Positions 1 through 7,062 are shown, counted from the stretch's first letter. The stretch: DNA of 13,268 nucleotides from Chloroflexota bacterium (GCA_003650185.1 QMOF01000039.1:1-13268); one strand, 5' to 3'. Program-made: numbers and translations. Notes: generated by a model from the letters alone, not told the origin.

Positions 1-490
1 AGGTGATATTGATGATCTTCCCGTACCCCTGCTCGATCATGTGTGGCCCCACCGCCCGGCAGCACAAGAAAATGGACGTCAGGTTCACGTTGAGCACTCG
101 CTGCCACTCGTCAATGCTGATGGGCGTGGTGAGATCAGTGGCGGGATCGGCGCCAACCACTCTCTGACCGGTAGCAGGCACAACAGGCTTGAGCAGTACG
201 GCGCCTGCATTGTTGACCAGGATGTCGATCCTTCCAAACTCCTCGATGGTCTTCTCGACCATCCTGGCCACATCCTGTTCTTTGCAGAGGTCAGCCGCGA
301 CGGCCAGGCCCCTCCGCCCCATCTTGCATACCTCCTCCGCGGTCTCCTCGATCTCTTTCACGGTTCGCGCCACCGCCACCACATCTGCTCCTGCCTCGGC
401 CAGGGTCAAGGCAATGCTCCTGCCTATGCCACGACCAGCGCCTGTGACAATAGCCACCTTTCCGTCGAGGTCGAATTCCTTAAGAGGCAT
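1..490 (-). CDS. Short-chain dehydrogenase/reductase (SDR), 3' end cut by window edge
   Basis: N-terminal 163 residues of a classical SDR oxidoreductase; the rest lies beyond the left edge. Seen: the dinucleotide-binding TGxxxGxG motif (T16 to G23, TGAGRGIG), Asp67 after the third strand (AADL), the NNAG motif at 93-96, and the VNL segment with the structural/catalytic Asn near 136. The YxxxK catalytic pair lies outside the window, so activity cannot be judged. Ala41-Arg42 at the end of the second strand suggests a preference for NADP(H), by family rule. The start is an ATG preceded by GGAGG with a 5-nt spacer. Roughly 14 residues more than usual separate NNAG from the VNL helix (about residues 100-125). 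It is the last visible gene of the minus-strand run, 70 bp after the small unknown gene. Probable role: oxidising or reducing a hydroxy/keto group on a pathway intermediate. Substrate unknown. Confidence 0.9.
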   Translation of the reverse strand, partial: MPLKEFDLDGKVAIVTGAGRGIGRSIALTLAEAGADVVAVARTVKEIEETAEEVCKMGRRGLAVAADLCKEQDVARMVEKTIEEFGRIDILVNNAGAVLLKPVVPATGQRVVGADPATDLTTPISIDEWQRVLNVNLTSIFLCCRAVGPHMIEQGYGKIINIT

Positions 491-560
491 CCCTACCTCC
501 TACCCTGCTGGCCTCCTGCCTGTTGCGGTGCCTATTCCAGCTGATGAACATGTAACCCGC

Positions 561-821
561 TCACCGAGGTGACTTCCTGGCTAGCCGGCGTAGAAAGCGC
601 TGGAACCCGAAGTAGGGGAGCAGCAGGACATAGACGATCAGGCTCCGGCCAAATCCCATCCTGGCCCCCTTGACGATCTCGTCTAGGGTGATAATCATAT
701 CCATCCGCATTACGTCCAGTGCCTTGCCGTCCATCACCAACCTGTCACCCTCGCGCCTGATCGAGTAGAACACGGCAATCACTTCGCCGTCCTCATTGAA
801 CACTTTCACGCCGTCTTTCAT
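561..821 (-). CDS. Small protein of unknown function
   Basis: I do not recognise this 86-residue product. The N-terminal part (about 60 residues) alternates short beta-like stretches (KVFNEDGEVIAVFYSI, then GDRLVMDGKAL) and is rich in charged residues. It is followed by MRMDMIITLDEIVKG and a hydrophobic segment (about SLIVYVLLLPYFGF) ending in a basic tail with several Arg/Lys, so a membrane-attached or amphipathic C-terminus is possible. The chosen ATG has GGTGG 5 nt upstream. A GTG three codons earlier (position 830) is possible but has no ribosome-binding site. The gene sits between the FAD oxidoreductase (62 bp upstream) and the SDR (70 bp downstream), on the same strand, so it is probably co-transcribed with them. 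Codon usage looks like its neighbours, and the regular beta pattern argues for a real protein. No function is proposed. Confidence 0.6.
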   Translation of the reverse strand: MKDGVKVFNEDGEVIAVFYSIRREGDRLVMDGKALDVMRMDMIITLDEIVKGARMGFGRSLIVYVLLLPYFGFQRFLRRLARKSPR

Positions 822-883
822 GGCAACCACCAGGCCAAAACGCAGCGCCGAGACGTAGCGCCTCTGACACTACACGCTCTACT

Positions 884-2458
884 CTACCTTCCTATCGCCT
901 TCTTGAAGTCGATATCCATGTCTTCCATCATCACCTGCACCACGGCCCGGCCACCACCCGACACCCCCCCACCCGGGTGTGTGCTTGCCCCGCACATATA
1001 AAGCTTCTTCACCGGCGTCCGGTACTGCCCCCAACCGGGCAAAGGCCTGTTGGTCAGAAACTGCGACAGATAGACTCCTATCTGCATCACGTCTCCCTGG
1101 ATCATGGCCGTGTTGTACCTCTCAAGATCGAGAGGGCTCATTATGTACCGGCCCAGGATGTTGTCAAGACCCATATTGGTGGTGTGACGCTGGACCGTTT
1201 CCAGGATGCTGTCGGCCACCTCCTGCTTGATCTCGTCCCACCTCGCCGCGCCGCCCGGCTTCAAGTTGTATGGCTCGTAGTGGTAGAGGTACCCGGTGTG
1301 GTTGCCCGCCGGGGCGCGACTGGGGTCACACTGCGTTGCCACCACCAGCAGTGGCATGGCCGTGTTAGGAATGCCGTATCTGTACTGGTCAAACAGGGCC
1401 AGGAACTCGTCCATTGTGCCAGGGGTGATTTCCACCATGGCCGCCTTGTCCACGTCGCCGCCAGCTTTGTATTTGGGTGACTCTTTCAAGGCTAGAGACT
1501 GGTTCATGGCAGAAAAAGGGCTGTGCTTGATCCGCCTGACCTTGTCCTGGAAGCCCTCGGGCAAATGCTCAGGCGCCACGAAGTCCAGGAAGAGTTGCTT
1601 CACATTCGCATTGCTCACCACAGCCTTCCTGGCCAGTATCTCCTCACCGTCCTCCAGAACGACCCCTTTAGCCTCGCCGTCCTCCACCTTGACAGCCTTC
1701 ACCGGGCTAGAGACCCTGATGGTGCCCCCATTGTCCTTTATGCAGGCTGCCAGCTTGTCGGTCAGTGCTCCTGACCCGCCTTCCGGCCAAGCAACTCCCC
1801 AGGAGTGGAAATGAGGCAGGCCAAACATATAATAGCCTGTCCCAATCTCCTGCGGCGCGAACATCACCTCGGATGCCCACCTGTTGAGCGCAATCCTCAT
1901 CTGCTCGCTCTCAAACCACTCGGCTGCCAGGTCAGTCGTGCTGGACAGGATGACCCTGAGGTACTCACGCCCCATTTCGCTCTGGTCCATCATGGACACC
2001 AGACGGCCGAAAGGCGCCGCCGGAGAGAATGTGGCTACTCCGCCCGCCTTAAGCAGTTGCCCCGCGCCCTTGACAAACTGGGGGTACATCTCAGCATCCC
2101 GTCTGGAGAACTGCGCTATGGACTCGCATGTCTTGTCCACGTCTCGATAGAAGACCAAGGCGCTGTCGTCCGGAAACACAATGGCAAGCTGGGGGTCAGG
2201 GACTATGTACTTCAACCCATACCTGGATACCAGTCCCAGTTCGTCGCGGTGAATCATCGGATTGGCCTGCATGGTCATGTGCACCGTGGCACCAGGATCA
2301 TGGATGAAGCCGGGCAGAGTGAGCTCCCGGCTGGCTGCACTGCCTCCCACCTTGTCTGACCTCTCCACCACACAAACATCCAACCCCGCCTTGGCAAAAT
2401 AGGCAGCGACGATCAGCCCATTGTGCCCGCCGCCGATCACCACGATGTCATGTGCCAT
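884..2458 (-). CDS. FAD-dependent oxidoreductase, phytoene desaturase-like (CrtO/PYROXD2 type)
   Basis: A 524-residue flavoprotein of the COG1233 phytoene-dehydrogenase-like group. Seen: the N-terminal Rossmann GGGHNG motif (residues 9-14), Glu32 for FAD ribose binding, and the following KVGGSA segment (36-41). Near the C-terminus (about 489-503) is the CGASTHPGGGVSGGG signature, shared by CrtO-type carotenoid ketolases and the animal PYROXD2 proteins. Length is normal for that group. The ATG follows GGAGG with a 7-nt spacer. There are no other carotenoid genes nearby, and the context is acyl-CoA metabolism. A dehydrogenase or isomerase acting on a hydrophobic, perhaps alicyclic or isoprenoid-like, pathway intermediate is therefore more likely than carotenoid synthesis (inference). 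It lies 42 bp after the ATC-hydrolase-like gene in the same run. Confidence 0.88.
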   Translation of the reverse strand: MAHDIVVIGGGHNGLIVAAYFAKAGLDVCVVERSDKVGGSAASRELTLPGFIHDPGATVHMTMQANPMIHRDELGLVSRYGLKYIVPDPQLAIVFPDDSALVFYRDVDKTCESIAQFSRRDAEMYPQFVKGAGQLLKAGGVATFSPAAPFGRLVSMMDQSEMGREYLRVILSSTTDLAAEWFESEQMRIALNRWASEVMFAPQEIGTGYYMFGLPHFHSWGVAWPEGGSGALTDKLAACIKDNGGTIRVSSPVKAVKVEDGEAKGVVLEDGEEILARKAVVSNANVKQLFLDFVAPEHLPEGFQDKVRRIKHSPFSAMNQSLALKESPKYKAGGDVDKAAMVEITPGTMDEFLALFDQYRYGIPNTAMPLLVVATQCDPSRAPAGNHTGYLYHYEPYNLKPGGAARWDEIKQEVADSILETVQRHTTNMGLDNILGRYIMSPLDLERYNTAMIQGDVMQIGVYLSQFLTNRPLPGWGQYRTPVKKLYMCGASTHPGGGVSGGGRAVVQVMMEDMDIDFKKAIGR

Positions 2459-2500
2459 GATTCTACCTCCTTGGACACCTGCCCATGCCCAGCGCCAGGA

Positions 2501-3010
2501 CTATGCCTCCGTCATCTCATAGTATGAGTAGCAGCCATCTGCTCCAGTGACGAGGAACTTATCCCCGGTCAGCTTGATCCTGGGATTAGCCGCCTTGGCT
2601 GCTCCCTCTTCAATGGCCCGAGAGACTATGGGACAGGCTTTCCAGGTCTCTCTGCTGATTACGTCCGCTACATTGCAGTGACGCACCTTGTAGAGGTACT
2701 TGTTCGGCGCCAGCTTCTCGATCAAAGGACGCTGCTCCATGGTGAACAGGACTTCATCCCCCGCTTCAAGTACTTTGAACAGCGTATCTTCCAGGCTGGC
2801 TTCCCCGGGGGTGAGTCCGGCTTTCCTCACCGGCACCTGCCACCAGTCCCAGTCCCTCAGGCCTTCGTAGATGGTGTTCAGGCCTTCCTCACCATACTTA
2901 TCATCGATCACCTTGACTATTCTGGCGATGATCCGCCACAGAAGCCTCTGGGTGATGTTCAGTTTCGCAGCCACCTCAGAATTGCGCGTTGTCTCACCTT
3001 GTTGGTCCAA
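2501..3010 (-). CDS. Small ATC-hydrolase-like protein
   Basis: 169 residues. The pattern resembles the L-2-amino-thiazoline-4-carboxylic acid hydrolase (ATC hydrolase) Pfam family: an N-terminal helical part with KYGEEGLN (about 38-45), then a C-terminal part with Cys at 112 (VRHC), Cys at 126 (KAC), the NPRIKL segment (142-147) and Cys160 in a GADGC turn. In that family the conserved Cys residues are thought to be central. Many family members in environmental genomes lie near CoA-metabolism genes and probably do not act on thiazolines, so the name marks a fold, not a substrate. The start is taken as TTG, because the only upstream purine-rich site (six G, 5 nt before it) points there and no ATG occurs before residue 91. 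A GTG at codon 13 is the alternative. The gene is 32 bp downstream of the HMG-CoA-synthase-like gene. Confidence 0.62.
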   Translation of the reverse strand: MDQQGETTRNSEVAAKLNITQRLLWRIIARIVKVIDDKYGEEGLNTIYEGLRDWDWWQVPVRKAGLTPGEASLEDTLFKVLEAGDEVLFTMEQRPLIEKLAPNKYLYKVRHCNVADVISRETWKACPIVSRAIEEGAAKAANPRIKLTGDKFLVTGADGCYSYYEMTEA

Positions 3011-3015
3011 TGGAA

Positions 3016-3021
3016 CCCCCC
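3016..3021 (-). promoter_or_regulatory. Ribosome-binding site deciding a TTG start
   Basis: A run of six G on the minus strand, 5 nt before the TTG codon at 3010, is the only Shine-Dalgarno-like sequence near the start of the ATC-hydrolase-like gene. It supports the rare TTG start over the GTG at codon 13, which has no such site. Confidence 0.45.
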
Positions 3022-3042
3022 TTCTGCCTGCAGCCTGCTCCC

Positions 3043-4485
3043 CTACACCCTCGGTGGCGTGGCTTTCCAGAAGTATCCGTAGATGCCGTGAGCTTCGTCT
3101 GTGTACCGTCTGCGGAAGGTCATTTCTACAGGCATGTCGACCTTCAAAGCATCGGGCTCAGAATCGGTGACGTCCAGAATGTACCTGCCGCCGCCTTCCC
3201 AATCGATCACCCCGTACATCTCAGGAGGGCTCACACTGAAGGCCAGGCTGTCCCCGGTGTAGCTATACAGGCGGCCTTTCTTGTCAGCAAAGCTGTAGTC
3301 TTCCATCTGGTCGATGGCCCCGCAATTGGGGTTCACGCATACCCTTTGAGCAGGGTACTGCGGCGTGCCACACGCTTTGCACTTCGACCCGTGCAGGGCC
3401 AGGATTGTCTTGCGGTCTCTCCAGCATAGCGTCACCTGGGTAGGGCCGGTCTCTCCGCGCATTCCCTTCTCCACCGGGACCACGTTCCGGAAGCTCAGGT
3501 ACTTCTCATAGCTCGTCAGGTCGGCCTTTGACGCCAGATGCCTGGCAAACCCGCGCCTTTTGCCACGCACTTTCTCGATTTCCTCCGTTACCTTGAAGAG
3601 CAGAGCGTCGCTGCCGAACCCATAGCTGGCCACTAGAATCCTGTCGCCAGGTTTGGCCTCTTCGAGAGCAGCGACGAGCCCTATCAGCGGATGGGCCGTG
3701 CCAGTGTCACCCACGCTGGTCAACATCTCTGCCTGGACCTGCGCTGGGTCGAGTTTCAGCCCCTTGCCTATGGCAGTGTACTCTCTGGTATAGAGGCATG
3801 GGTAGACCACCTTGGACACGTCAGCCATGCTCAGGCCGTGTTTCCTAAGCAGACCAGAAACGGCCTCAGGGATGAACCTGGTGTAGCCCTCATCACGAAT
3901 CCACCTGTCCTCGGAGGTGTGAACATATCGGTCGTTTTCGGCTCTCCACCTGTCCATGAAGTCATAGGACACGGAGTACGATCCCTCCAGACTGGCAATC
4001 ACTCCACTATCTCCTACCAGGAAGGCTGCAGCACCGTCGCCGTAGATAGCCTCTTCAGGACTCCCGGGCTTGCCAGCGCGACAGTCGGCGCCGCATACTA
4101 GCACACTTCTCACCGTCCCTGCCTTTACTGCATCACATCCAGCCAACAGAGCGGCTGTCCCCGCCTTGGTGGAGTCGGTGAAGTCTGCTGTCCTTATGCC
4201 AGCGCTGAGATCAAGAGCAGCGCCAACTATGCCAGCGCATTGCCTCTCCTTGTAGGGCGGTGTGACAGTGGCCAGGTACAGGCACTCGACCGCCTCTCGA
4301 TCAACCCCGTTGAGGCAGTCTATTCCAGCAGCCACCGCCATGGTGACGCTGTCTTCGTCGTAGTTGGCCACCGCTTTCTCTCCCGGCACCGCCGCAGAGT
4401 TGAACCAGCCCATGGCAGCGTTGATGGTCTTGCGGCTTATCCGATAGCGGGGTATGTAGGCTCCAAAAGACGTGATTCCTATCAT
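3043..4485 (-). CDS. HMG-CoA synthase-like (thiolase fold) protein fused to a DUF35 zinc-ribbon/OB domain
   Basis: 480 residues in two parts. Residues 1 to about 345 resemble archaeal-type hydroxymethylglutaryl-CoA synthase (start MIGITSFGAYIPRYR; YGDGAAAFLVGD at 148-159; GDTGTAHPLIGL near 259-270; DRILVASYGFGSDA near 281-294). Residues about 350-480 are a DUF35 domain: a rubredoxin-like zinc ribbon with Cys369, Cys372, Cys383 and Cys388, then an OB-fold. In archaea, HMG-CoA synthase, thiolase and a separate DUF35 protein form one complex; here two of these parts are fused. The residue aligned with the nucleophilic Cys of the ACKAGT block appears to be Thr106 (STKAGT), and the usual His position is Pro229 (VVYP). 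Normal HMG-CoA synthesis is therefore unlikely. An aldolase-like or other Cys-independent reaction is possible (inference). The ATG follows GGAGG by 8 nt. Confidence 0.85.
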   Translation of the reverse strand: MIGITSFGAYIPRYRISRKTINAAMGWFNSAAVPGEKAVANYDEDSVTMAVAAGIDCLNGVDREAVECLYLATVTPPYKERQCAGIVGAALDLSAGIRTADFTDSTKAGTAALLAGCDAVKAGTVRSVLVCGADCRAGKPGSPEEAIYGDGAAAFLVGDSGVIASLEGSYSVSYDFMDRWRAENDRYVHTSEDRWIRDEGYTRFIPEAVSGLLRKHGLSMADVSKVVYPCLYTREYTAIGKGLKLDPAQVQAEMLTSVGDTGTAHPLIGLVAALEEAKPGDRILVASYGFGSDALLFKVTEEIEKVRGKRRGFARHLASKADLTSYEKYLSFRNVVPVEKGMRGETGPTQVTLCWRDRKTILALHGSKCKACGTPQYPAQRVCVNPNCGAIDQMEDYSFADKKGRLYSYTGDSLAFSVSPPEMYGVIDWEGGGRYILDVTDSEPDALKVDMPVEMTFRRRYTDEAHGIYGYFWKATPPRV

Positions 4486-4589
4486 GTCGCACTCCTCCCA
4501 ATGACATGGCCTGCCAGCTTATGTTGGGTCATAGCGGTCCGAGAACAGCGGATGTACCCCCACTGGCACCTGCGAGACAAACCGTACAT

Positions 4590-4619
4590 ATTCTGCCGTC
4601 CGGCTCACGCTTCTGTCAA
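4590..4619 (-). promoter_or_regulatory. Possible internal promoter overlapping the CoA-transferase stop codon
   Basis: On the minus strand a perfect TTGACA (4619-4614) contains the TGA stop codon of the CoA-transferase gene. It is followed after 18 bp by CAGAAT (4595-4590; 4 of 6 consensus bases). The 130-bp gap downstream is the widest in this run, leaving room for a leader before the HMG-CoA-synthase-like gene. This could uncouple the last five genes from the first two. The -10 box is weak. Confidence 0.4.
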
Positions 4620-5833
4620 ATAGCGCCTTCATCCCTCATCTGTGAAATGTCATCCCAACTATAGCCCAGCTCCAGGAGCACCTCCTCCGTATGCTCCCCC
4701 AGCTCGGGGGCCTTTCTCCTGGGCCCCACCTCCATCTTGCTCAGGCTGAAAGGAACCCCCGGCACCTTGACATCTCCCAAGACTGGGTGATGGAAGTCAG
4801 TGACATAGCGATTGGCCAGAACCTGGTGGTCGACCGCAGCTTCCTCAACGGTGTTGACGATATCATAGGCAAACTGGGCCTTCTCCTTGAGTATCTTCAC
4901 CCACTCGTCTCTGGTCTTGCTGGCAAAAACGGTATCGAGGCACTTGATGAACTTCTCCTTGTTCTCTCTCCTCATTTGAGGGGTAGCGAAAAACTCTTCT
5001 ACCTCCTTCTCCGGAAGGCCCAGCGTCTCTTTCACGTTGTCCCAGAACCTGTCGTATTGCATGTCGGAAAGCTCTATCCACTTGCCATCAGCGCATTGGT
5101 AGCTGTTGGTGAAAGCGTTTCCGGATCTGCGCCTCGAGTGCCTCGGCTGCTGGCGTCCCCGCCACAGCGAGGTCTGTATGTTCAAAGCCTGGAGGTGTAT
5201 GGCTGAGCCGAGCATCGACGTCTGTATCTCCTGGCCAACGCCAGTGCGCTGCCTGGCAAGAAGGCCGACCAGTATAGCGTAGGCCGTCATTGTGGCCGCT
5301 AGCTGGTCGACGACAGCCCCAACGATTTCGTAAGGCTCGTCACTGTCCCGGTCGCCGCAGGCCATCATCAGCCCCGAGCGCGCCTGTATCAGCACGTCGA
5401 AGGCCCGCTTGTCAAGATCAGCCCCTTCCGGACCATACCCCGAGGCAACCACATAAATGATTTGAGGATTGACTTCGCATAGCGCGTCGTAACCCACGCC
5501 GAGCCTTTTTCTCAACTGCTCGCGGTAGTTCGTGTAGAAGACATCCGAGTTACTCACGAGCCGGTAGAAGACCTCTCGCCCCTTGTCGTTTCTCAGATTC
5601 AGGGTGATACTCCTCTTGTTGCGATTAAACGTCTCGAACACCAGGTTCAGATTGCCCGGCAGCATCATCTGGCGGTCCCATAGCTTCTCAGAGCCTCTGG
5701 ACGGATCACCCCTGCCCGGCTCTTCCACCTTGATCACCTCGGCACCGAGATCGCCGAGCATGTATCCGGCACCAGCTCCGTTGATGAACGAAGCCCACTC
5801 CAGCAGTTTCACCCCGTCAAGCGGCCCGCTCAT
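4616..5833 (-). CDS. Family III CoA-transferase (CaiB/BaiF/formyl-CoA transferase type)
   Basis: 405 residues, the usual length for a family III CoA-transferase, which moves CoA from one acyl-CoA to a carboxylic acid through an aspartyl-CoA intermediate. Seen: N-terminal GDLGAEVIKVEEPGRGDPSRG (27-47), NRNKRSITLNL (70-80), ASGYGPEG (130-137), and the catalytic Asp at 176 in VGAVVDQL, four residues before the usual Gly position. The C-terminus has the typical LGEHTEEVLLELGY (378-391). The reading frame stays open a further 77 codons upstream, but that stretch overlaps the hydratase gene out of frame. The ATG at 5833 has GGAGG 7 nt ahead, so it is the true start. It lies 32 bp after the enoyl-CoA hydratase gene; this pairing of transferase and hydratase recalls carnitine (CaiB/CaiD) and benzylsuccinate-type pathways. 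Substrate unknown. Confidence 0.93.
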   Translation of the reverse strand: MSGPLDGVKLLEWASFINGAGAGYMLGDLGAEVIKVEEPGRGDPSRGSEKLWDRQMMLPGNLNLVFETFNRNKRSITLNLRNDKGREVFYRLVSNSDVFYTNYREQLRKRLGVGYDALCEVNPQIIYVVASGYGPEGADLDKRAFDVLIQARSGLMMACGDRDSDEPYEIVGAVVDQLAATMTAYAILVGLLARQRTGVGQEIQTSMLGSAIHLQALNIQTSLWRGRQQPRHSRRRSGNAFTNSYQCADGKWIELSDMQYDRFWDNVKETLGLPEKEVEEFFATPQMRRENKEKFIKCLDTVFASKTRDEWVKILKEKAQFAYDIVNTVEEAAVDHQVLANRYVTDFHHPVLGDVKVPGVPFSLSKMEVGPRRKAPELGEHTEEVLLELGYSWDDISQMRDEGAI

Positions 5834-5840
5834 ACGCTGT

Positions 5841-5845
5841 CCTCC
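5841..5845 (-). promoter_or_regulatory. Ribosome-binding site deciding the CoA-transferase start
   Basis: GGAGG on the minus strand, 7 nt before the ATG at 5833. It fixes the CoA-transferase start at the conserved N-terminus and rules out the longer open frame that runs back to 6064. Confidence 0.8.
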
Positions 5846-5865
5846 GATTCTGGGATTGCTCTCGC

Positions 5866-6768
5866 CTATTGCTTGCCGTAATACTTGGGAGGATTCTTGG
5901 TGTAACGTTCCTGCATGGCGTGTAGGGAGTCTCGAAGCCCCTTGTCCCTGCGCTCTTTGAAGAAGTTGAACTCGTCCGGTTCCCAACGCAGATTGGTGAA
6001 AAGCGTGTGGGACATGTAGGCTGCACTGAGTGAACAGGTATGCATACCCATTATGTTCATCCACAACTCCAGGCTAGCCTTGCCTATGGCTATACCATCC
6101 CTGGGCAGCTTGGCCAGGTCCTCGGCAAGCTCCCTGACTTCACTCTCCAGCTTGTCAGCGGGTACTGCCCTGGTCACCAGATGCATTTCCTCTGCCTCTT
6201 TGCCACTGAACCTCCGTCCGGTGAAGATCAGGTCCCTGGCCCGCTTCAGCCCAACAGTCAGGATAAGCGACATGACGAAAGGATTGGCGCTACCTACCGT
6301 GCCGATTCGCTCCTCAATGAAGCCCAGCTCGGCATCTTCGGCCACTATGGCAAAATCACAGAAATTGAGTATCATCGTGCCAGCACCCAGGCAGTACCCG
6401 TGCCCCTGGCCGATGGTGATCTTGGGACAGTACAGAATGCGGCACCAGTCCGCCATGAATTTCTTGTCGTACTTCAGCCGGATTCGCTGGCTGGGGCGCC
6501 GCTCGCCGGGCTTGCCGGTCCCGAAACCGTAAACGAAGCCAGCCTGCGATAGGTCCTCGCCAGCACAGAAAGACTTGCCCGCTCCCTTAATTATTATCAC
6601 CTTGACATCATCATCATCCTCAGCTTCAGTCATGGCATTGAGCATGTCGGTGAACACGCCTTCATTGGTGCCCATCATGTTCAGTACATTTAGCTTCTCC
6701 GGCCTGTTCAAGGTGATGGTGGCAATCCCATCCTTGGCTTCGTAAAGCACGTAGTCGTAGCTGCCCAT
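5866..6768 (-). CDS. Enoyl-CoA hydratase/isomerase (crotonase family)
   Basis: 300 residues, somewhat longer than the usual 255-270. Crotonase-fold signs: ITLNRPEKLNVLN (18-30), the first oxyanion loop CAGEDL (68-73), the second around CLGAG (126-130), and FCDFAIVAEDAELGFIEERIG (136-156). Glu152 fits the second catalytic Glu of hydratases (Glu164 of the rat enzyme). The position of the first (rat Glu144) is Met132 by my alignment, so a plain hydration mechanism is uncertain; isomerase, hydrolase or lyase activity is possible, since the fold supports all of these. The extra length is an insertion around 75-100 (Gly/Arg/Pro-rich) and a basic C-terminal tail ending PPKYYGKQ. It is the first gene of the minus-strand run, behind its main promoter. 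The ATG follows GGAGG by 5 nt. It very likely acts on the CoA ester made by the next gene's transferase. Confidence 0.92.
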   Translation of the reverse strand: MGSYDYVLYEAKDGIATITLNRPEKLNVLNMMGTNEGVFTDMLNAMTEAEDDDDVKVIIIKGAGKSFCAGEDLSQAGFVYGFGTGKPGERRPSQRIRLKYDKKFMADWCRILYCPKITIGQGHGYCLGAGTMILNFCDFAIVAEDAELGFIEERIGTVGSANPFVMSLILTVGLKRARDLIFTGRRFSGKEAEEMHLVTRAVPADKLESEVRELAEDLAKLPRDGIAIGKASLELWMNIMGMHTCSLSAAYMSHTLFTNLRWEPDEFNFFKERRDKGLRDSLHAMQERYTKNPPKYYGKQ

Positions 6769-6799
6769 TGCATCCTCCTTCTATCCTGACGAGGGTCGG

Positions 6800-6813
6800 A
6801 TTACGATATTCGC
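6800..6813 (-). promoter_or_regulatory. Shared 14-bp element (copy 1), candidate operator
   Basis: GCGAATATCGTAAT on the minus strand, 18 nt beyond the -10 box of the left-block promoter, so roughly +12 to +25 of the transcript. An identical copy in the same orientation lies downstream of the right-block promoter (10625-10638). Similarity extends outward: TGCGGT upstream in both, and n-CGA downstream. This copy is flanked by the 5-bp inverted arms GTCGG and CCGAC. The position just after the transcription start suits a repressor site, but no regulator gene is visible. Confidence 0.5.
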
Positions 6814-6831
6814 ACCCGACTACCGCAAACA

Positions 6832-6860
6832 ACAATAACACCCCGGCTAACCTCTGTCAA
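6832..6860 (-). promoter_or_regulatory. Main sigma-70-like promoter of the left (minus-strand) block
   Basis: On the minus strand, a perfect TTGACA (6860-6855) is followed by a 17-bp spacer and TATTGT (6837-6832; 4 of 6 consensus bases). The predicted start near 6825 gives a leader of about 55 nt, containing the shared 14-bp element and the GGAGG site before the hydratase ATG at 6768. Confidence 0.7.
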
Positions 6861-6952
6861 GCCCATCCCAGAAAGAATTCTACGCATCTGGTCGCAGCAG
6901 CGTCAATCAGCCGCCTGACGTGCGTATAACCTGGCTGGCGACGTAGGCGAAG

Positions 6953-6981
6953 GAGGCGAGAGCCTCTGGTCCCAAAGGAGG
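6953..6981 (+). other. Unassigned intergenic hairpin and orphan Shine-Dalgarno-like site
   Basis: Between the left-block promoter and the divergent synthetase gene lie about 165 bp with no convincing gene. They hold a small perfect hairpin, GAGGC-GAGA-GCCTC (6953-6966), with a GNRA-type loop, and an AGGAGG (6976-6981) far from the synthetase start (81 nt). A 15-codon frame from TTG 6985 could be a leader peptide. Nothing firm can be said. Confidence 0.2.
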
Positions 6982-7025
6982 GAGTTGGCACTACGACCGG
7001 TGGCGCTATGCTGGAACCCTGCAGG

Positions 7026-7055
7026 TTGACACCCCCACGGCGCCTCTGCAAGAAT
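7026..7055 (+). promoter_or_regulatory. Promoter for a possibly leaderless synthetase transcript
   Basis: TTGACA (7026-7031), an 18-bp spacer, then AAGAAT (7050-7055; 4 of 6 consensus bases). Transcription would begin about 7-8 nt later, at or next to the GTG start codon at 7063, which has no Shine-Dalgarno site. Together these suggest a leaderless mRNA. A weaker upstream TATAAC (6925-6930) without a good -35 box is an alternative. Confidence 0.5.
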
Positions 7056-7062
7056 CTACGGC

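Noticed and set aside
41..572. Two plus-strand frames at the left end
   Set aside because: Antisense to the SDR, whose Rossmann and NNAG motifs are clear; the translations show no recognisable motif.
5834..6064. 77-codon N-terminal extension of the CoA-transferase frame
   Set aside because: It overlaps the enoyl-CoA hydratase gene in another frame, has no family similarity, and the ATG at 5833 has GGAGG and the conserved N-terminus.
6602..6630. TTGACA on the plus strand followed by an ATC repeat
   Set aside because: It lies inside the enoyl-CoA hydratase coding region. The repeated triplets simply encode its Asp run (residues 51-54), and no -10 box follows at a proper distance.
6857..7051. 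64-residue minus-strand frame in the intergenic region
   Set aside because: Low-complexity Arg-rich translation, no ribosome-binding site, and it runs into the -35 box of the left-block promoter.
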